Assembly: GCF_014200435.1 (NCBI RefSeq)
Contig: NZ_JACHBR010000003.1
Span: 124,001-188,000 of the forward strand
Origin: Sphaerisporangium krabiense
Lineage (GTDB): Bacteria > Actinomycetota > Actinomycetes > Streptosporangiales > Streptosporangiaceae
Direction: 5' to 3'
DNA length: 64,000 nucleotides
Under the pieces are notes generated by a model. It saw only the letters and a list, made by a program, of their open reading frames with translations. It had not been told where the DNA came from and did no database searches. The position numbers and the translations under genes were made by a program. Position 1 is the stretch's first letter. Each line of letters begins with the position of its first letter. Below, piece by piece: positions 49,407-58,282 of the stretch.

Positions 49407-49611
49407 GTCAATCCCCCTCCAGATAGGTCCGGCGATACTCCCAGCTTCCCGGGAACCCGGCATATGGATCGCTCCACCGGACCGAGCCTCGCCCCCTACG
49501 GCCGGTTCCGCCTCGACGTGGACAGCCGTCTCGATCTCGGGGTCGGCGCGCAGCGATCGCCAGGGAGCTCGGAGCGGTCCTGCCAAGGCGCGTGGAAGGG
49601 TGGTGATGTCG

Positions 49612-49642
49612 TTGACCTTCCCCTTGGGTGAAGCCCCAGCAT
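49612..49642 (+). promoter_or_regulatory. MerR-type promoter with 19-bp spacer
   Basis: TTGACC (49612-49617) and CAGCAT (49637-49642) are separated by 19 bases. The 17-base dyad CTTCCCCTTGGGTGAAG (49617-49633) is centred in the spacer, with six of eight pairs matching. This is the standard MerR-activated promoter geometry and lies 37 bases before the MerR-PP2C gene, predicting autoregulation. Confidence 0.7.
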
Positions 49643-49678
49643 CGTTGACACCGGTCGTCGTGGCCGGGACGAGGAGGA

Positions 49679-50794
49679 GTGGTGCGGGAGCTGCTGACGA
49701 TCGGAGCGTTCGCTCGGGCGGCTCGGCTGTCACCGAAGGCCCTGCGGCTCTACGACGAACTCGGGCTCCTGCCGCCGGCCGCCGTCGATGGCGATTCGGG
49801 ATACCGGTTCTACGGTCCGGAGCAGTTGGAGCGAGCCCGGTTGATCGCCTGGCTGCGGCGTCTGGGCATGCCCTTGGCGCGTATCCGGCATGTGTGCGAT
49901 CTACCTGCCGAGACGGCGGCCGAGGAGATCGCCGGCTACTGGGAGCGGTTCCTGGCCGAGACCGCCGCTCGCGGCCGGTTGGCGAACTTCCTCGTCGACT
50001 ACCTGACGGGAAGAGGCAGCTCTATGGACGATTCCGCGACCATGCTCGGCATCCGTTACGTCGCCCGCTCGGAGTCGGGACTGGTGCGGACGAGCAACGA
50101 GGACACCGCCTATGCGGGCCCCCGCTTGCTGGCGGTGGCCGACGGCGTCCGCGGCGGAGCCGGAGACCTCGCGAGCGCGACCGTCATCGAGGCGCTCAAA
50201 CCGCTGGAGGCTCTCGCCATGCCCGCCGAAGACCTCCTCGGCGCGCTGGCCGACGCGGTCGGCGATGCCGACGCCGAGATCGGGACGATCGCCGCGGCGT
50301 CATCGGATGGTGAGGCCGTCACCACCCTGACCGCACTGCTGTGGTCCGGCTCCCACCTGGGACTGGTGCACATCGGCGACACCCGCGCCTACCGCCTGCG
50401 AGACGGTGAGCTCTCCCAGATCACCCATGACCACACCTTCGTGCAGTCCCTGATCGACGAAGGACGGCTGACCCCCGACGAAGCGGCCTCGCACCCGCAG
50501 CGCTCACTGCTGGTGCGAGCACTGACCGGCACGGGCGGGACGCGGCCGGACCTGTCACTTCACCAGGCCGCCGCCGGTGACCGCTACCTCTTGTGCTCCG
50601 ACGGATTGTCGGCCGTCATCTCGGCCGAGTCCCTGCGGAAGGTGCTGACCGAGGAGGACGGCCCGCAGCGGGCACTCGACGAACTGATCGCGCGAGCGTA
50701 CGCCGCAGGTGCTCCCGACAACATCGCCTGTGTCGTCGCCGACGTCGTACCGCTGGACGCCGCGGACGCCGTCCGGAACGTCGCCGGCCGGTGA
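49679..50794 (+). CDS. MerR regulator fused to PP2C Ser/Thr phosphatase
   Basis: This is a 371-residue fusion. The N-terminal MerR domain (~1-110) has 'LTIGAFARAARLSPKALRLYDELGLLPPA' and a second wing with 'YRFYGPEQLERARLIAWLRRLGMPL'. From ~125 a PP2C domain follows: 'YVARSESGLVRTSNEDTAYA' (motif 1), 'LLAVADGVRGGAGDL' (usual metal-binding DGxGG), 'LLWSGSHLGLVHIGDTRAYRLRDG', 'YLLCSDGLSAVI' and 'GAPDNIACVVADV' (last metal aspartate). All metal aspartates are present. GTG start after GAGGAGGA. It overlaps the MFS gene by four bases. Confidence 0.88.
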   Translation: MVRELLTIGAFARAARLSPKALRLYDELGLLPPAAVDGDSGYRFYGPEQLERARLIAWLRRLGMPLARIRHVCDLPAETAAEEIAGYWERFLAETAARGRLANFLVDYLTGRGSSMDDSATMLGIRYVARSESGLVRTSNEDTAYAGPRLLAVADGVRGGAGDLASATVIEALKPLEALAMPAEDLLGALADAVGDADAEIGTIAAASSDGEAVTTLTALLWSGSHLGLVHIGDTRAYRLRDGELSQITHDHTFVQSLIDEGRLTPDEAASHPQRSLLVRALTGTGGTRPDLSLHQAAAGDRYLLCSDGLSAVISAESLRKVLTEEDGPQRALDELIARAYAAGAPDNIACVVADVVPLDAADAVRNVAGR

Positions 50795-52113
50795 CGCGCG
50801 CCCCCACGCTCAAGGCGGGGCGCGGCATCATCGTCGATCGTCGGCCGCTGGGGGTCGGCGCATTCCGGCGGTTGTGGGTGGCGTCGGCGGTGTGCGCGGT
50901 CGGCGGGTCGTTCAGCCTGGCCGCGATCCCGACGCAGTTGTTCACCATGACCGGTTCATCGGCGGCCGTGGGCGCCTCGGCCGTCGTGTCGTTCGTCGCG
51001 CTGGTGGTGGCGGCTCTGGGGACAGGTGCTCTCGCCGACGTCAGAGACCGGCGAACGATACTCTTGGCGGCGCACTGCGGCCTGACGGTGACCTACGCGG
51101 CCTTGTGGGCTCAGTCTGTGCTGGACGCCCGATCCGTCCCGATCCTGATGATGCTGGTGGCGTGCCAGGGACTGACCTTCGGATCGATCATGACGACGAT
51201 GGGCGCCGTGCTGCCCCGCCTCGTCCCGGTCGACCTGCTCCCAGCGGCCAACGGCCTCAGCTCGCTGGTCCGCTACGCCGGGTCGATTCTGGGCCCCGTG
51301 CTCGCCGGCCTTCTGATCCCGCTCGTCGGGCTCGGCACCCTGTACCTGTTCGACGCGCTCGCGCTGCCGGCCGTCGTGTGGGCCGTCGCCAAGTTGCCCC
51401 GCTTGGAGCCGGCCCGAGCGCCGAACGTTCCGGCCGGACCGCACCGCGGGGATCATCCGGCCCTGGCCCAGATCCTGGCCGGGTTCCGGTACCTGGCAGC
51501 CAGCCGACTGCTCGTGGCAGTGCTGGCGGTCGACCTCTCGGCGATGGTCTTCGGCATGCCGGTCGCACTCTTCCCCGAACTGGCCCAGCGGACCTACGGC
51601 GGCCCGAGCGGCGGCGGTCCGGCACTGGGACTGCTCTACGCCGCCTACCCGGCCGGGGTGTTCGCGATCGGTCTCCTCTCGGGCACCTTCACCCGCGCCC
51701 GCCGCCAAGGCGCTCTCATGGCGGCAGCCGCCGCCGCGTGGGGCATCACCGTGGTCGTACTCGGCGTGGCGGCACAGCTGTGGATCGCGCTGACCGCACT
51801 CGTCCTCGGCGGAGCCGTGAACTTCGTGCTCAGCACCTTCCGCAACGCCATCTCCCAAGCCCTTACCGACGACGCCATGCGCGGCCGGATCCAAGGAGCG
51901 CTCACCGTTGTTCTCATCGGTGGACCACAGCTCGCGAACTTGCTGCACGGGACCACCGCGTCGCTCCTCGGGCCCCGAACAGCGATCTGCGCCGGAGGTC
52001 TCCTGACCACCGTGGCCGTCGCCGCGATCGCATGGCGAGTTCCCGAACTGCGTTCCTACTCGATGTCCACCTCCGATCGTGACCCGGACCACTCCCCAGA
52101 AAACCCCAGGTAG
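50791..52113 (+). CDS. MFS transporter (enterobactin-exporter-like)
   Basis: This 440-residue major facilitator of the drug/siderophore exporter type has about ten to twelve helices. 'FRRLWVASAVCAVGGSFSLAAIPTQLF' is helix 1, 'GALADVRDRRTILLAAHCGLTV' is the loop 2-3 motif, and 'LFPELAQRTYGG' with 'LLYAAYPAGVFAIGLLSG' marks the second half. It is translationally coupled to the MerR-PP2C gene, so export is probably switched on by that regulator. The last ~20 residues are hydrophilic and overlap the convergent MerR gene by 58 bases. Confidence 0.9.
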   Translation: MTRAPTLKAGRGIIVDRRPLGVGAFRRLWVASAVCAVGGSFSLAAIPTQLFTMTGSSAAVGASAVVSFVALVVAALGTGALADVRDRRTILLAAHCGLTVTYAALWAQSVLDARSVPILMMLVACQGLTFGSIMTTMGAVLPRLVPVDLLPAANGLSSLVRYAGSILGPVLAGLLIPLVGLGTLYLFDALALPAVVWAVAKLPRLEPARAPNVPAGPHRGDHPALAQILAGFRYLAASRLLVAVLAVDLSAMVFGMPVALFPELAQRTYGGPSGGGPALGLLYAAYPAGVFAIGLLSGTFTRARRQGALMAAAAAAWGITVVVLGVAAQLWIALTALVLGGAVNFVLSTFRNAISQALTDDAMRGRIQGALTVVLIGGPQLANLLHGTTASLLGPRTAICAGGLLTTVAVAAIAWRVPELRSYSMSTSDRDPDHSPENPR

Positions 52114-52916
52114 AACGCGGGATCGCCGCCCACTCCGCCCCTCGCCGCGGCCATGGGAGTTCTGGGCCGCCAGGGACCGGCGCCGGGCGAGGCGGTGCGC
52201 TCGTGCAGGGTGGCCAGGTAGGCGTGCAGGCGGCCGGCGGCCTCCAGCATCGCCGCGGCCCGGCGGGTCAGTTCGGCCTGCCGTTCGGCCAGGGCCGTGC
52301 GCAGTGCGTCGGTGCTCCCGGTCCGGCGCAGGCCGTCCAGCACGGCCCGCACCTGCGGCAGCGGGTAGCGGCCGCGCCGCAGCATGTCGACCATCCGCGC
52401 GTCCCGCACGTCGGCGGGGCCGTAGCGGCGGTATCCGGTCATCGGCTCGCGCGCGGGCGTCAGCAGGCCGCACGACTCCCACACGCGCAGCGCCGAGGTG
52501 CGCACGCCGAGCAGCGCGGCCACCTCCCCGATGCGCAGTCCCGCCCGCGGCGCGGCCGTGGAGTTCGGGGTCTGCCCGGCGACCGCCTCCAGCGCCTCGC
52601 CCGCCGCCCGCAACGAGAGCCTGCGCTCGTGCGAGGCGGCGTGCACGGCGTCCACCAGCGCCAGCGCCTCCGCCTCCTGCCCGGCGTGCACGGCCTTCAT
52701 GATCTGCCGCGCGGGCTCCCAGCCGTACCCCGCGCCGAGCGCCCGGTAGGTGATCAGGGCCAGGCGGTGGCGGGCGTCGAACCTGCGGTAACCGGACGGG
52801 GTGCGCGGGGTGGGCGGCAGCACGCCGGCGTCGGCGTAGTTGCGGATCTGCTGCGCCGAGACACCGGCCAGCCGCGCCAGATCGATGGGCCGGAGCCCCG
52901 GATCCTCACGCCCCAC
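52056..52916 (-). CDS. Regulator with two MerR domains
   Basis: This 286-residue protein carries two MerR winged helices in tandem: 'LRPIDLARLAGVSAQQIRNYADAGVLPPTPRTPSGYRRFD' at ~7-46 and 'LRIGEVAALLGVRTSALRVWESCGLLTPAREPMTGYRRYG' at ~127-167. A helical segment between them and a C-terminal coiled region follow. Double-MerR proteins can bind both half-sites as a monomer. It is divergent from an ABC exporter; the gap contains a CTTCAA/TTGAAG repeat. Start is a GTG. Confidence 0.85.
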   Translation of the reverse strand: MGREDPGLRPIDLARLAGVSAQQIRNYADAGVLPPTPRTPSGYRRFDARHRLALITYRALGAGYGWEPARQIMKAVHAGQEAEALALVDAVHAASHERRLSLRAAGEALEAVAGQTPNSTAAPRAGLRIGEVAALLGVRTSALRVWESCGLLTPAREPMTGYRRYGPADVRDARMVDMLRRGRYPLPQVRAVLDGLRRTGSTDALRTALAERQAELTRRAAAMLEAAGRLHAYLATLHERTASPGAGPWRPRTPMAAARGGVGGDPAFYLGFSGEWSGSRSEVDIE

Positions 52917-53018
52917 GACCCCGGCCCCTTCACATCAGACTTTCCTCTACTGGTTGAAGGTTACCGGTGCTCACTCCCAGAACAGCAGCCGATTCACGGG
53001 GAAAAGCCTCCACAGGTG

Positions 53019-53038
53019 CTTCAATGAGAGACTTGAAG
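53019..53038. promoter_or_regulatory. CTTCAA-N8-TTGAAG dyad upstream of ABC exporter
   Basis: CTTCAA (53019-53024) and TTGAAG (53033-53038) form a 6-bp perfect inverted repeat ending two bases before the ATG of the ABC ATPase gene. Another TTGAAGG lies near 52959. The divergent double-MerR regulator is the likely binder. It sits at the start codon, so it may act as an operator or as a weak ribosome site (TTGAAGG). Confidence 0.45.
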
Positions 53039-53040
53039 GC

Positions 53041-54039
53041 ATGGATTCCCGCGAACCAGATGTCGCGACGACGGATCCCGTTCGTCACATATCACCGGGC
53101 CGGCTCCCTGACCAGAGCGACGGCGACCCGGTCATCGAGACCCGCGGCCTGCGGATGCGCTACGGGAACACCGACGTGCTGCACGGGGTGGACCTGCGCG
53201 TCCACCGCGGCGAGGTGCTCGCCCTGCTCGGCCCGAACGGCGCCGGCAAGACGACCACCATCGAGATCCTCGAAGGCTTCCGCGGCCGCTCGGCCGGGGA
53301 GGCGCGCGTCCTCGGCACCGACCCGGGCCACGGCGACGAGGCCTGGCGCGCCCGCCTGGGCATCGTGCTGCAGTCCTGGCGCGACCACGGACGCTGGCGC
53401 GTGCGCGAGCTGCTGGCCCACCTCGGCCGCTACTACACCCCCTACGGCACGCCCGGCCGTCCCCGCCCCTACGACACCGGCGAGCTGCTGGGCCTGGTCG
53501 GGCTGACCGAGCAGGCCGAGACGATGGTCGCCCGGCTGTCGGGCGGCCAGCGGCGCAGGCTCGACGTGGCCGTCGGCTTGGTCGGCCGGCCCGACCTGCT
53601 GTTCCTGGACGAGCCCACCGTCGGCTTCGACCCGGTGGCCCGCCAGGACTTCCACGACCTGGTGCGCCGTCTCTCGGACCTGGAGGACACCACGATCCTG
53701 CTCACCACCCACGACCTGGACGAGGCCGAACGCCTCGCCGACCGCATCGCGCTGCTGGCCGGCGGCCGGATCGTCGCCGAGGGAAGCGCGGCGGAGCTGG
53801 CCGCGCGGGTCTCGGCCAAGGCCGAGGTCCGCTACAGCAAGGACGGCGAGCACCACGCCGTCTCGGTCGAGGACGCCACCGGGTACGTGCGCGAGCTGTT
53901 CGCCCGGCACGGCGCGGCGATCGGCGACCTGGAGGTGCGCCGGCCGAGCCTGGCGGAGGTCTACCTGGCCATGGTGCGCGAGTTCGAGTCGGGACGGCCC
54001 GCCACGGCGCCCGGCGAGCTGACGGGGGTGGACGCGTGA
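53041..54039 (+). CDS. ABC-2 exporter ATP-binding protein
   Basis: This 332-residue ATPase has a hydrophilic N-terminal leader of ~30 residues. Then come Walker A 'GPNGAGKTT' near residue 69, 'IVLQSWRDHGRWRVRELL' Q-loop region, signature 'LSGGQRRRLDVAVGL', Walker B 'LLFLDEPTVGFDP' and 'TTHDLDEAERLADRI' H-loop. The C-terminal part of ~80 residues ends with 'LEVRRPSLAEVYLAMV', typical of this exporter group. It is coupled by a 4-base overlap to the permease. Substrate is unknown. Confidence 0.92.
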   Translation: MDSREPDVATTDPVRHISPGRLPDQSDGDPVIETRGLRMRYGNTDVLHGVDLRVHRGEVLALLGPNGAGKTTTIEILEGFRGRSAGEARVLGTDPGHGDEAWRARLGIVLQSWRDHGRWRVRELLAHLGRYYTPYGTPGRPRPYDTGELLGLVGLTEQAETMVARLSGGQRRRLDVAVGLVGRPDLLFLDEPTVGFDPVARQDFHDLVRRLSDLEDTTILLTTHDLDEAERLADRIALLAGGRIVAEGSAAELAARVSAKAEVRYSKDGEHHAVSVEDATGYVRELFARHGAAIGDLEVRRPSLAEVYLAMVREFESGRPATAPGELTGVDA

Positions 54040-54887
54040 ACCCCACCGCCGTCGCCGTGCGCGCCGGGCTGGAGCGCGGGCGCATCGAGTTCCGCCAGAG
54101 CGTCACCAGCGCCCAGGACCTGTGGGGCGCGCTGTTCTTCCCTCTCATCGCGCTGGTCGTGATGTTCCTGCTGCGGGGCAACACCGTCCCGGGCACCGGC
54201 TTCTCGGTCGGGTCGCACTCGGTGCCGGGCATCCTGGCGATGAACGTCGTGTTCAACGGGCTGACCGCCGTCGCCGTGGTGCTCACCATGGACCGCGAGG
54301 ACGGCACGCTGCTGCGTGCCAAGGCCATCCCGGGCGGCATGCTCGGCTACCTGGTCGGCAAGGTGACCGGCCGGTCGGGCGTGGTCGTGCTGAGTGTGCT
54401 GGTCCCCCTGGTCCCCGCCGCGCTGCTGTTCGACGGCCTGCGGCTGGCCTCGGTGTCCTCGTGGCTCACCGTGGCGTGGGTGCTGGCGCTCGGCCTGGCC
54501 GCCGTCCTGCCGCTCGGCGCCGTCATCGGCTCCCTGACGGCGAGCACCCAGAGCCTGAGCGTGGTCAGCCTGCCCATCATGGTGCTGCTGGCCGTCTCGG
54601 GGGTGTTCTACCCGATCACCGCCCTGCCCGGCTGGGTGCAGGTCGTCGCGCAGGTCTTCCCTCTGTACTGGATGGGGCTCGGGCTGCGCTCGGCGCTGCT
54701 GCCGGACGGGATGGCCGCCGCCGAGATCGGCGCCTCCTGGCGGCACCTGGAGACGGCCGGAGTCCTCGGCGCCTGGGCCGTGGCCGGGCTCGTGCTCGCG
54801 CCCATCGTGCTGCGCCGGATGGCGCGCCGCGAGTCGGGTTCCAGCGTGGCGGCGAAACGGGAAAAGGCCATGCGACGCCCGATGTAG
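54036..54887 (+). CDS. ABC-2 exporter permease
   Basis: This 283-residue permease has six helices. 'LWGALFFPLIALVVMFLLRG' is helix 1, 'DREDGTLLRAKAIPGGMLGYLVGKVTGRSG' is the coupling segment, and 'LLAVSGVFYPITALPGWVQVVAQVFPLYWMGLGLRSALL' is the conserved late loop. It forms a full exporter with the preceding ATPase. The GTG start overlaps the ATPase stop. Confidence 0.92.
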   Translation: MNPTAVAVRAGLERGRIEFRQSVTSAQDLWGALFFPLIALVVMFLLRGNTVPGTGFSVGSHSVPGILAMNVVFNGLTAVAVVLTMDREDGTLLRAKAIPGGMLGYLVGKVTGRSGVVVLSVLVPLVPAALLFDGLRLASVSSWLTVAWVLALGLAAVLPLGAVIGSLTASTQSLSVVSLPIMVLLAVSGVFYPITALPGWVQVVAQVFPLYWMGLGLRSALLPDGMAAAEIGASWRHLETAGVLGAWAVAGLVLAPIVLRRMARRESGSSVAAKREKAMRRPM

Positions 54888-55021
54888 GCTGTCCGGATCC
54901 CCCTCCCCCAAGGCCGGCAGCACCCTTGTCACGCCCGCGAACGCGGGCGGCTCCCCCACCGGCGACCACGGCCGTTGCCGTGATCGCCGGCCGAATCGAC
55001 CATTGACGATGGAAGGGTTCC

Positions 55022-57370
55022 GTGGTCTCCAGCGACCAGCCAAGCACCGCCCGATTTGACGCCACGCCATATGACACGGCCGGATATGACACCGGCCGCC
55101 GATCCGACCACGCGGCCGCCGACGGCCACGACTCCATCGAGGTCCGTGGCGCCCGGGAGAACAACCTCACCGGGGTGTCCCTGGACATCCCAAAACGGCG
55201 CCTCAGCGTCTTCACCGGGGTCTCGGGATCGGGGAAGTCCTCCCTGGTCTTCGACACCATCGCCGCCGAGTCCCGGCGGCTGATCAACGAGACCTACACC
55301 GCGTTCGTCCAGGGCTTCATGCCGAGCCTCAGCCGTCCGGACGTCGACGCGCTGCGCAACCTGAGCGCGGCGATCATCGTCGACCAGGAGCGGATGGGCG
55401 CCAACGCCCGTTCCACCGTGGGCACCGCCACCGACGCCTACACCATGCTGCGCATCGTGTTCAGCCGGATCGCCACCCCCTTCGTCGGCTCGGCCGGCGC
55501 CTTCAGCTTCAACCTGGCCGAAGGCATGTGCCCGGAGTGCGAGGGGCTCGGCAAGGTCTCCGACATGGACGTCGACGCGCTCGTCGACCGGGAGCTGTCG
55601 CTGAACGAGGGCGCCATCAAGGTGCCCGGGTTCGGCGTGGACACCTGGTACTGGCAGGTGATGGCCCACTCCGGGTTCTTCGACCCCGCCGTCAAGCTCA
55701 AGGACTACACCTCCGCCCAGTGGGAGGACTTCCTCCACAAGCCCGCCACCAAGGTCAAGGTCGGGTCCAACAACCTCACCTACGAGGGCCTGGCCGTCAA
55801 GGTCCGCCGGATCTACCTGGCCAAGGACCGCGAGTCGATGCAGCCCTCGGCCCGCGCCTTCGCCGACCGCGCCATCAAGCTCTCCCCGTGCCCGGCCTGT
55901 GAGGGGGCCCGGCTCAACCAGGCCGCTCTGGCGGCCAGGATCGACGGCCGCAACATCGCCGAGTGCGCGGCCATGCAGATCGACGACCTGGCCGCGTTCG
56001 TGCGCGGGATCGGCGACGCCTCGGTCGGGCCGATGCTGGACAGCCTGCGCGACACCCTCGATTCCCTGGTCGCCATCGGCCTCGGCTACCTCAGCCTGGA
56101 CCGGGAGTCGGCGACGCTGTCGGGCGGCGAGGCGCAGCGGGTGAAGATGGTCCGCCACCTCAACTCCAGCCTCTCCGACGTCACCTACGTCTTCGACGAG
56201 CCCACCGCCGGGCTGCACCCGCACGACATCCAGCGGATGAACGGGCTGCTGCTGCAGCTCCGCGACAAGGGCAACACCGTCCTGGTCGTGGAGCACAAAC
56301 CGGAGACGATCGCCATCGCCGACCACGTCGTCGACCTCGGCCCCGGCGCGGGCACGGCCGGCGGGCGGCTCTGCTACGCCGGCGACCTGGCGGGCCTGCG
56401 CGCCTCCGGCACCCTGACCGGCCGCTACCTGGACCACCGCGTCCACCTGCGCGAGAAGCCGCGGCAGCCGAGCGGCCACCTGTCCATCACCGGCGCCACC
56501 CTGCACAACCTCAAGGACGTCGCCGTCGACATCCCCCTCGGCGTGCTCACCGTCGTCACCGGCGTGGCCGGGTCGGGCAAGAGCTCGCTGATCCACGGGT
56601 ACGTCGCCGGGCGTGAGGGCGTGGTGGTGGCCGACCAGTCGCCGATCCGCGGCTCGCGCCGCAGCAACCCCGCCACCTACACCGGGGTGCTGGACCCGAT
56701 CCGCACCGCGTTCGCCAAGGCCAACGGCGTCAAGGCCGCCCTGTTCAGCGCCAACTCCGAGGGCGCCTGCCCGGCCTGCAAGGGCGCGGGCGTCATCTAC
56801 ACCGACCTGGTGATGATGGCCGGTGTCGCCACGGTGTGCGAGAAGTGCGAAGGCAGGCGCTTCACCCCCGAGGTGCTGTCCTACACGCTGCGCGGCAAGA
56901 ACATCAGCGAGGTCCTGGCCATGCCGGTCGCCGAGGCGTGCGCGTTCTTCCCGACCGGCCAGGCCCACGTGATCCTGGACCGCCTGGCCGCCGTGGGGCT
57001 CGGCTACCTCGGCCTCGGCCAGCCGCTCACCACGCTGTCCGGCGGCGAGCGCCAGCGCCTGAAACTGGCCATCCACATGGCCAAGAACGGCACCACCTAC
57101 GTCCTGGACGAGCCGACCACCGGGCTGCACCTGGCCGACGTCGACCAGCTCCTGGAACTGCTCGACCGGCTCGTCGACGACGGCAACACCGTCATCGTCA
57201 TCGAGCACCACCAGGCCGTGATGGCCCACGCCGACTGGATCATCGACCTGGGCCCGGGCGCCGGCCACGACGGCGGCCAGGTCGTCTTCTCCGGCACCCC
57301 GGCCGACCTGGTCGACACCGGCACCTCCCTCACCGCCCTCCACCTGCGCGAGTACGTCGACCGCGCCTGA
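55022..57370 (+). CDS. UvrA-like ABC protein (UvrA2/DrrC type)
   Basis: This 782-residue soluble protein has two ABC cassettes. Walker A motifs are 'GVSGSGKSS' near residue 70 and 'GVAGSGKSS' near 520, and signatures are 'LSGGEAQRVKM' and 'LSGGERQRLKL'. Zinc-finger cysteines are in 'CPECEGLGK', 'CPACEGARL', 'CPACKGAG' and 'CEKCEG'. It is shorter than UvrA (~950) and lacks part of the UvrB-binding region, as in UvrA2 and daunorubicin-resistance DrrC proteins that release DNA-intercalating drugs. A hydrophilic N-terminal leader of ~35 residues is extra. GTG start after GAAGGG. Confidence 0.92.
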   Translation: MVSSDQPSTARFDATPYDTAGYDTGRRSDHAAADGHDSIEVRGARENNLTGVSLDIPKRRLSVFTGVSGSGKSSLVFDTIAAESRRLINETYTAFVQGFMPSLSRPDVDALRNLSAAIIVDQERMGANARSTVGTATDAYTMLRIVFSRIATPFVGSAGAFSFNLAEGMCPECEGLGKVSDMDVDALVDRELSLNEGAIKVPGFGVDTWYWQVMAHSGFFDPAVKLKDYTSAQWEDFLHKPATKVKVGSNNLTYEGLAVKVRRIYLAKDRESMQPSARAFADRAIKLSPCPACEGARLNQAALAARIDGRNIAECAAMQIDDLAAFVRGIGDASVGPMLDSLRDTLDSLVAIGLGYLSLDRESATLSGGEAQRVKMVRHLNSSLSDVTYVFDEPTAGLHPHDIQRMNGLLLQLRDKGNTVLVVEHKPETIAIADHVVDLGPGAGTAGGRLCYAGDLAGLRASGTLTGRYLDHRVHLREKPRQPSGHLSITGATLHNLKDVAVDIPLGVLTVVTGVAGSGKSSLIHGYVAGREGVVVADQSPIRGSRRSNPATYTGVLDPIRTAFAKANGVKAALFSANSEGACPACKGAGVIYTDLVMMAGVATVCEKCEGRRFTPEVLSYTLRGKNISEVLAMPVAEACAFFPTGQAHVILDRLAAVGLGYLGLGQPLTTLSGGERQRLKLAIHMAKNGTTYVLDEPTTGLHLADVDQLLELLDRLVDDGNTVIVIEHHQAVMAHADWIIDLGPGAGHDGGQVVFSGTPADLVDTGTSLTALHLREYVDRA

Positions 57371-57512
57371 CGAGCAGGACGACCGCGGCGGCCACGCCCA
57401 GCACCACGATGGCCGCCGCGGACACCTGCGACGTCCGCGCCCCGCTGAGCGCCCCGGCCGGCGGGCCGCCCAACGCGGTACCCAGCGGTGCCGGCAACTA
57501 CCGCGCCGACCC

Positions 57513-57635
57513 CCACGCCGAGGGAGACATCCACCCCAAGACGGTGACGCTCACCCCAAGACGGTGACGCTCACGCCTAGGCCATGACGCTCACGCCGAG
57601 GGAGACATCTACGCCGATACGGTGACGCTCACGCC
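57513..57635. repeat. Degenerate ~20-bp repeats at the 3' end of the response regulator gene
   Basis: ACGGTGACGCTCAC followed by CCC/GCC occurs at 57541, 57561 and 57619, with a partial copy ATGACGCTCACGCC at 57584. ACGCCGAGGGAGACATC (57516-57532) recurs in part at 57594-57609. The last copy is the 3' coding end of the response regulator. The repeats look like successive slippage or duplication of that gene end. Function is unknown; a terminator effect is possible. The wider 57371-57628 gap has no gene. Confidence 0.6.
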
Positions 57636-58282
57636 GAGGCGGACACCAGGCCGGCCTCGTAGGCGGCGATGACGAGTTGGACGCGGTCGCGGGCGCCGAG
57701 TTTAGCCAGGAGGCGCGCCACGTGGGCCTTGACCGTGGCCACGCTGATGAACAGTCGTGTGGCGATCTCACCGTTGGTCAGGCCCCGGGCGATCAGCCTC
57801 AGCACCTCGCGTTCCCGCTCGGTGACGCCCTCGGGCAGGAGCCGGGGCGGTGCCGGGTCGGGACGGCCGGTGAAGCGGGCGATCAGGCGGCGGGTGACGC
57901 TCGGGGCGATCAGGGCGTCCCCGGCGGCGACCACGCGGACGGCCGCGAGGATGTCGTCCAGCGCCATGTCCTTGACCAGGAACCCGCTCGCGCCCGCGCG
58001 CAGGGCGCCGTAGACGTACTCGTCGTCGTCGAAGGTGGTCAGCACCAGCACACGGGTGTGCCCGGGGCCGGTCATGATCCTGCGGGTGGCCTCGATGCCG
58101 TCCATGCCCGGCATGCGGACGTCCATGAGCACCACGTCCGGCCCGAGCTCCCTGACGATCCGGACGGCCTCCGCTCCGGTGCCGGCCTCGCCGGCCACCT
58201 CGATGTCAGCGGTATCGGTGATGAGCACACGCAGCCCCGCCCGCACCAACGGCTGATCATCAGCCAACACGACCCGAACCAT
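57629..58282 (-). CDS. NarL/LuxR-family response regulator
   Basis: This 217-residue regulator has a receiver domain with 'VVLADDQPLVRAGLRVL', phosphorylation site 'VVLMDVRMPGMDGIEAT' near residue 52, and 'VLVLTTFDDDEYVYGALRAGASGFLVKD' with the conserved T and K. The C-terminal LuxR helix-turn-helix is 'GVTEREREVLRLIARGLTNGEIATRLFISVATVKAHV'. Its start overlaps the 3' end of the cognate kinase gene by 23 bases. Target genes are unknown; the neighbouring UvrA-like gene or acyltransferase are candidates. Confidence 0.93.
   Translation of the reverse strand: MVRVVLADDQPLVRAGLRVLITDTADIEVAGEAGTGAEAVRIVRELGPDVVLMDVRMPGMDGIEATRRIMTGPGHTRVLVLTTFDDDEYVYGALRAGASGFLVKDMALDDILAAVRVVAAGDALIAPSVTRRLIARFTGRPDPAPPRLLPEGVTEREREVLRLIARGLTNGEIATRLFISVATVKAHVARLLAKLGARDRVQLVIAAYEAGLVSASA

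Noticed and set aside
57513-57635. Possible CRISPR array in the repeated segment
   Set aside because: Repeats are degenerate, only 14-20 bases, irregularly spaced, without uniform spacers or cas genes.
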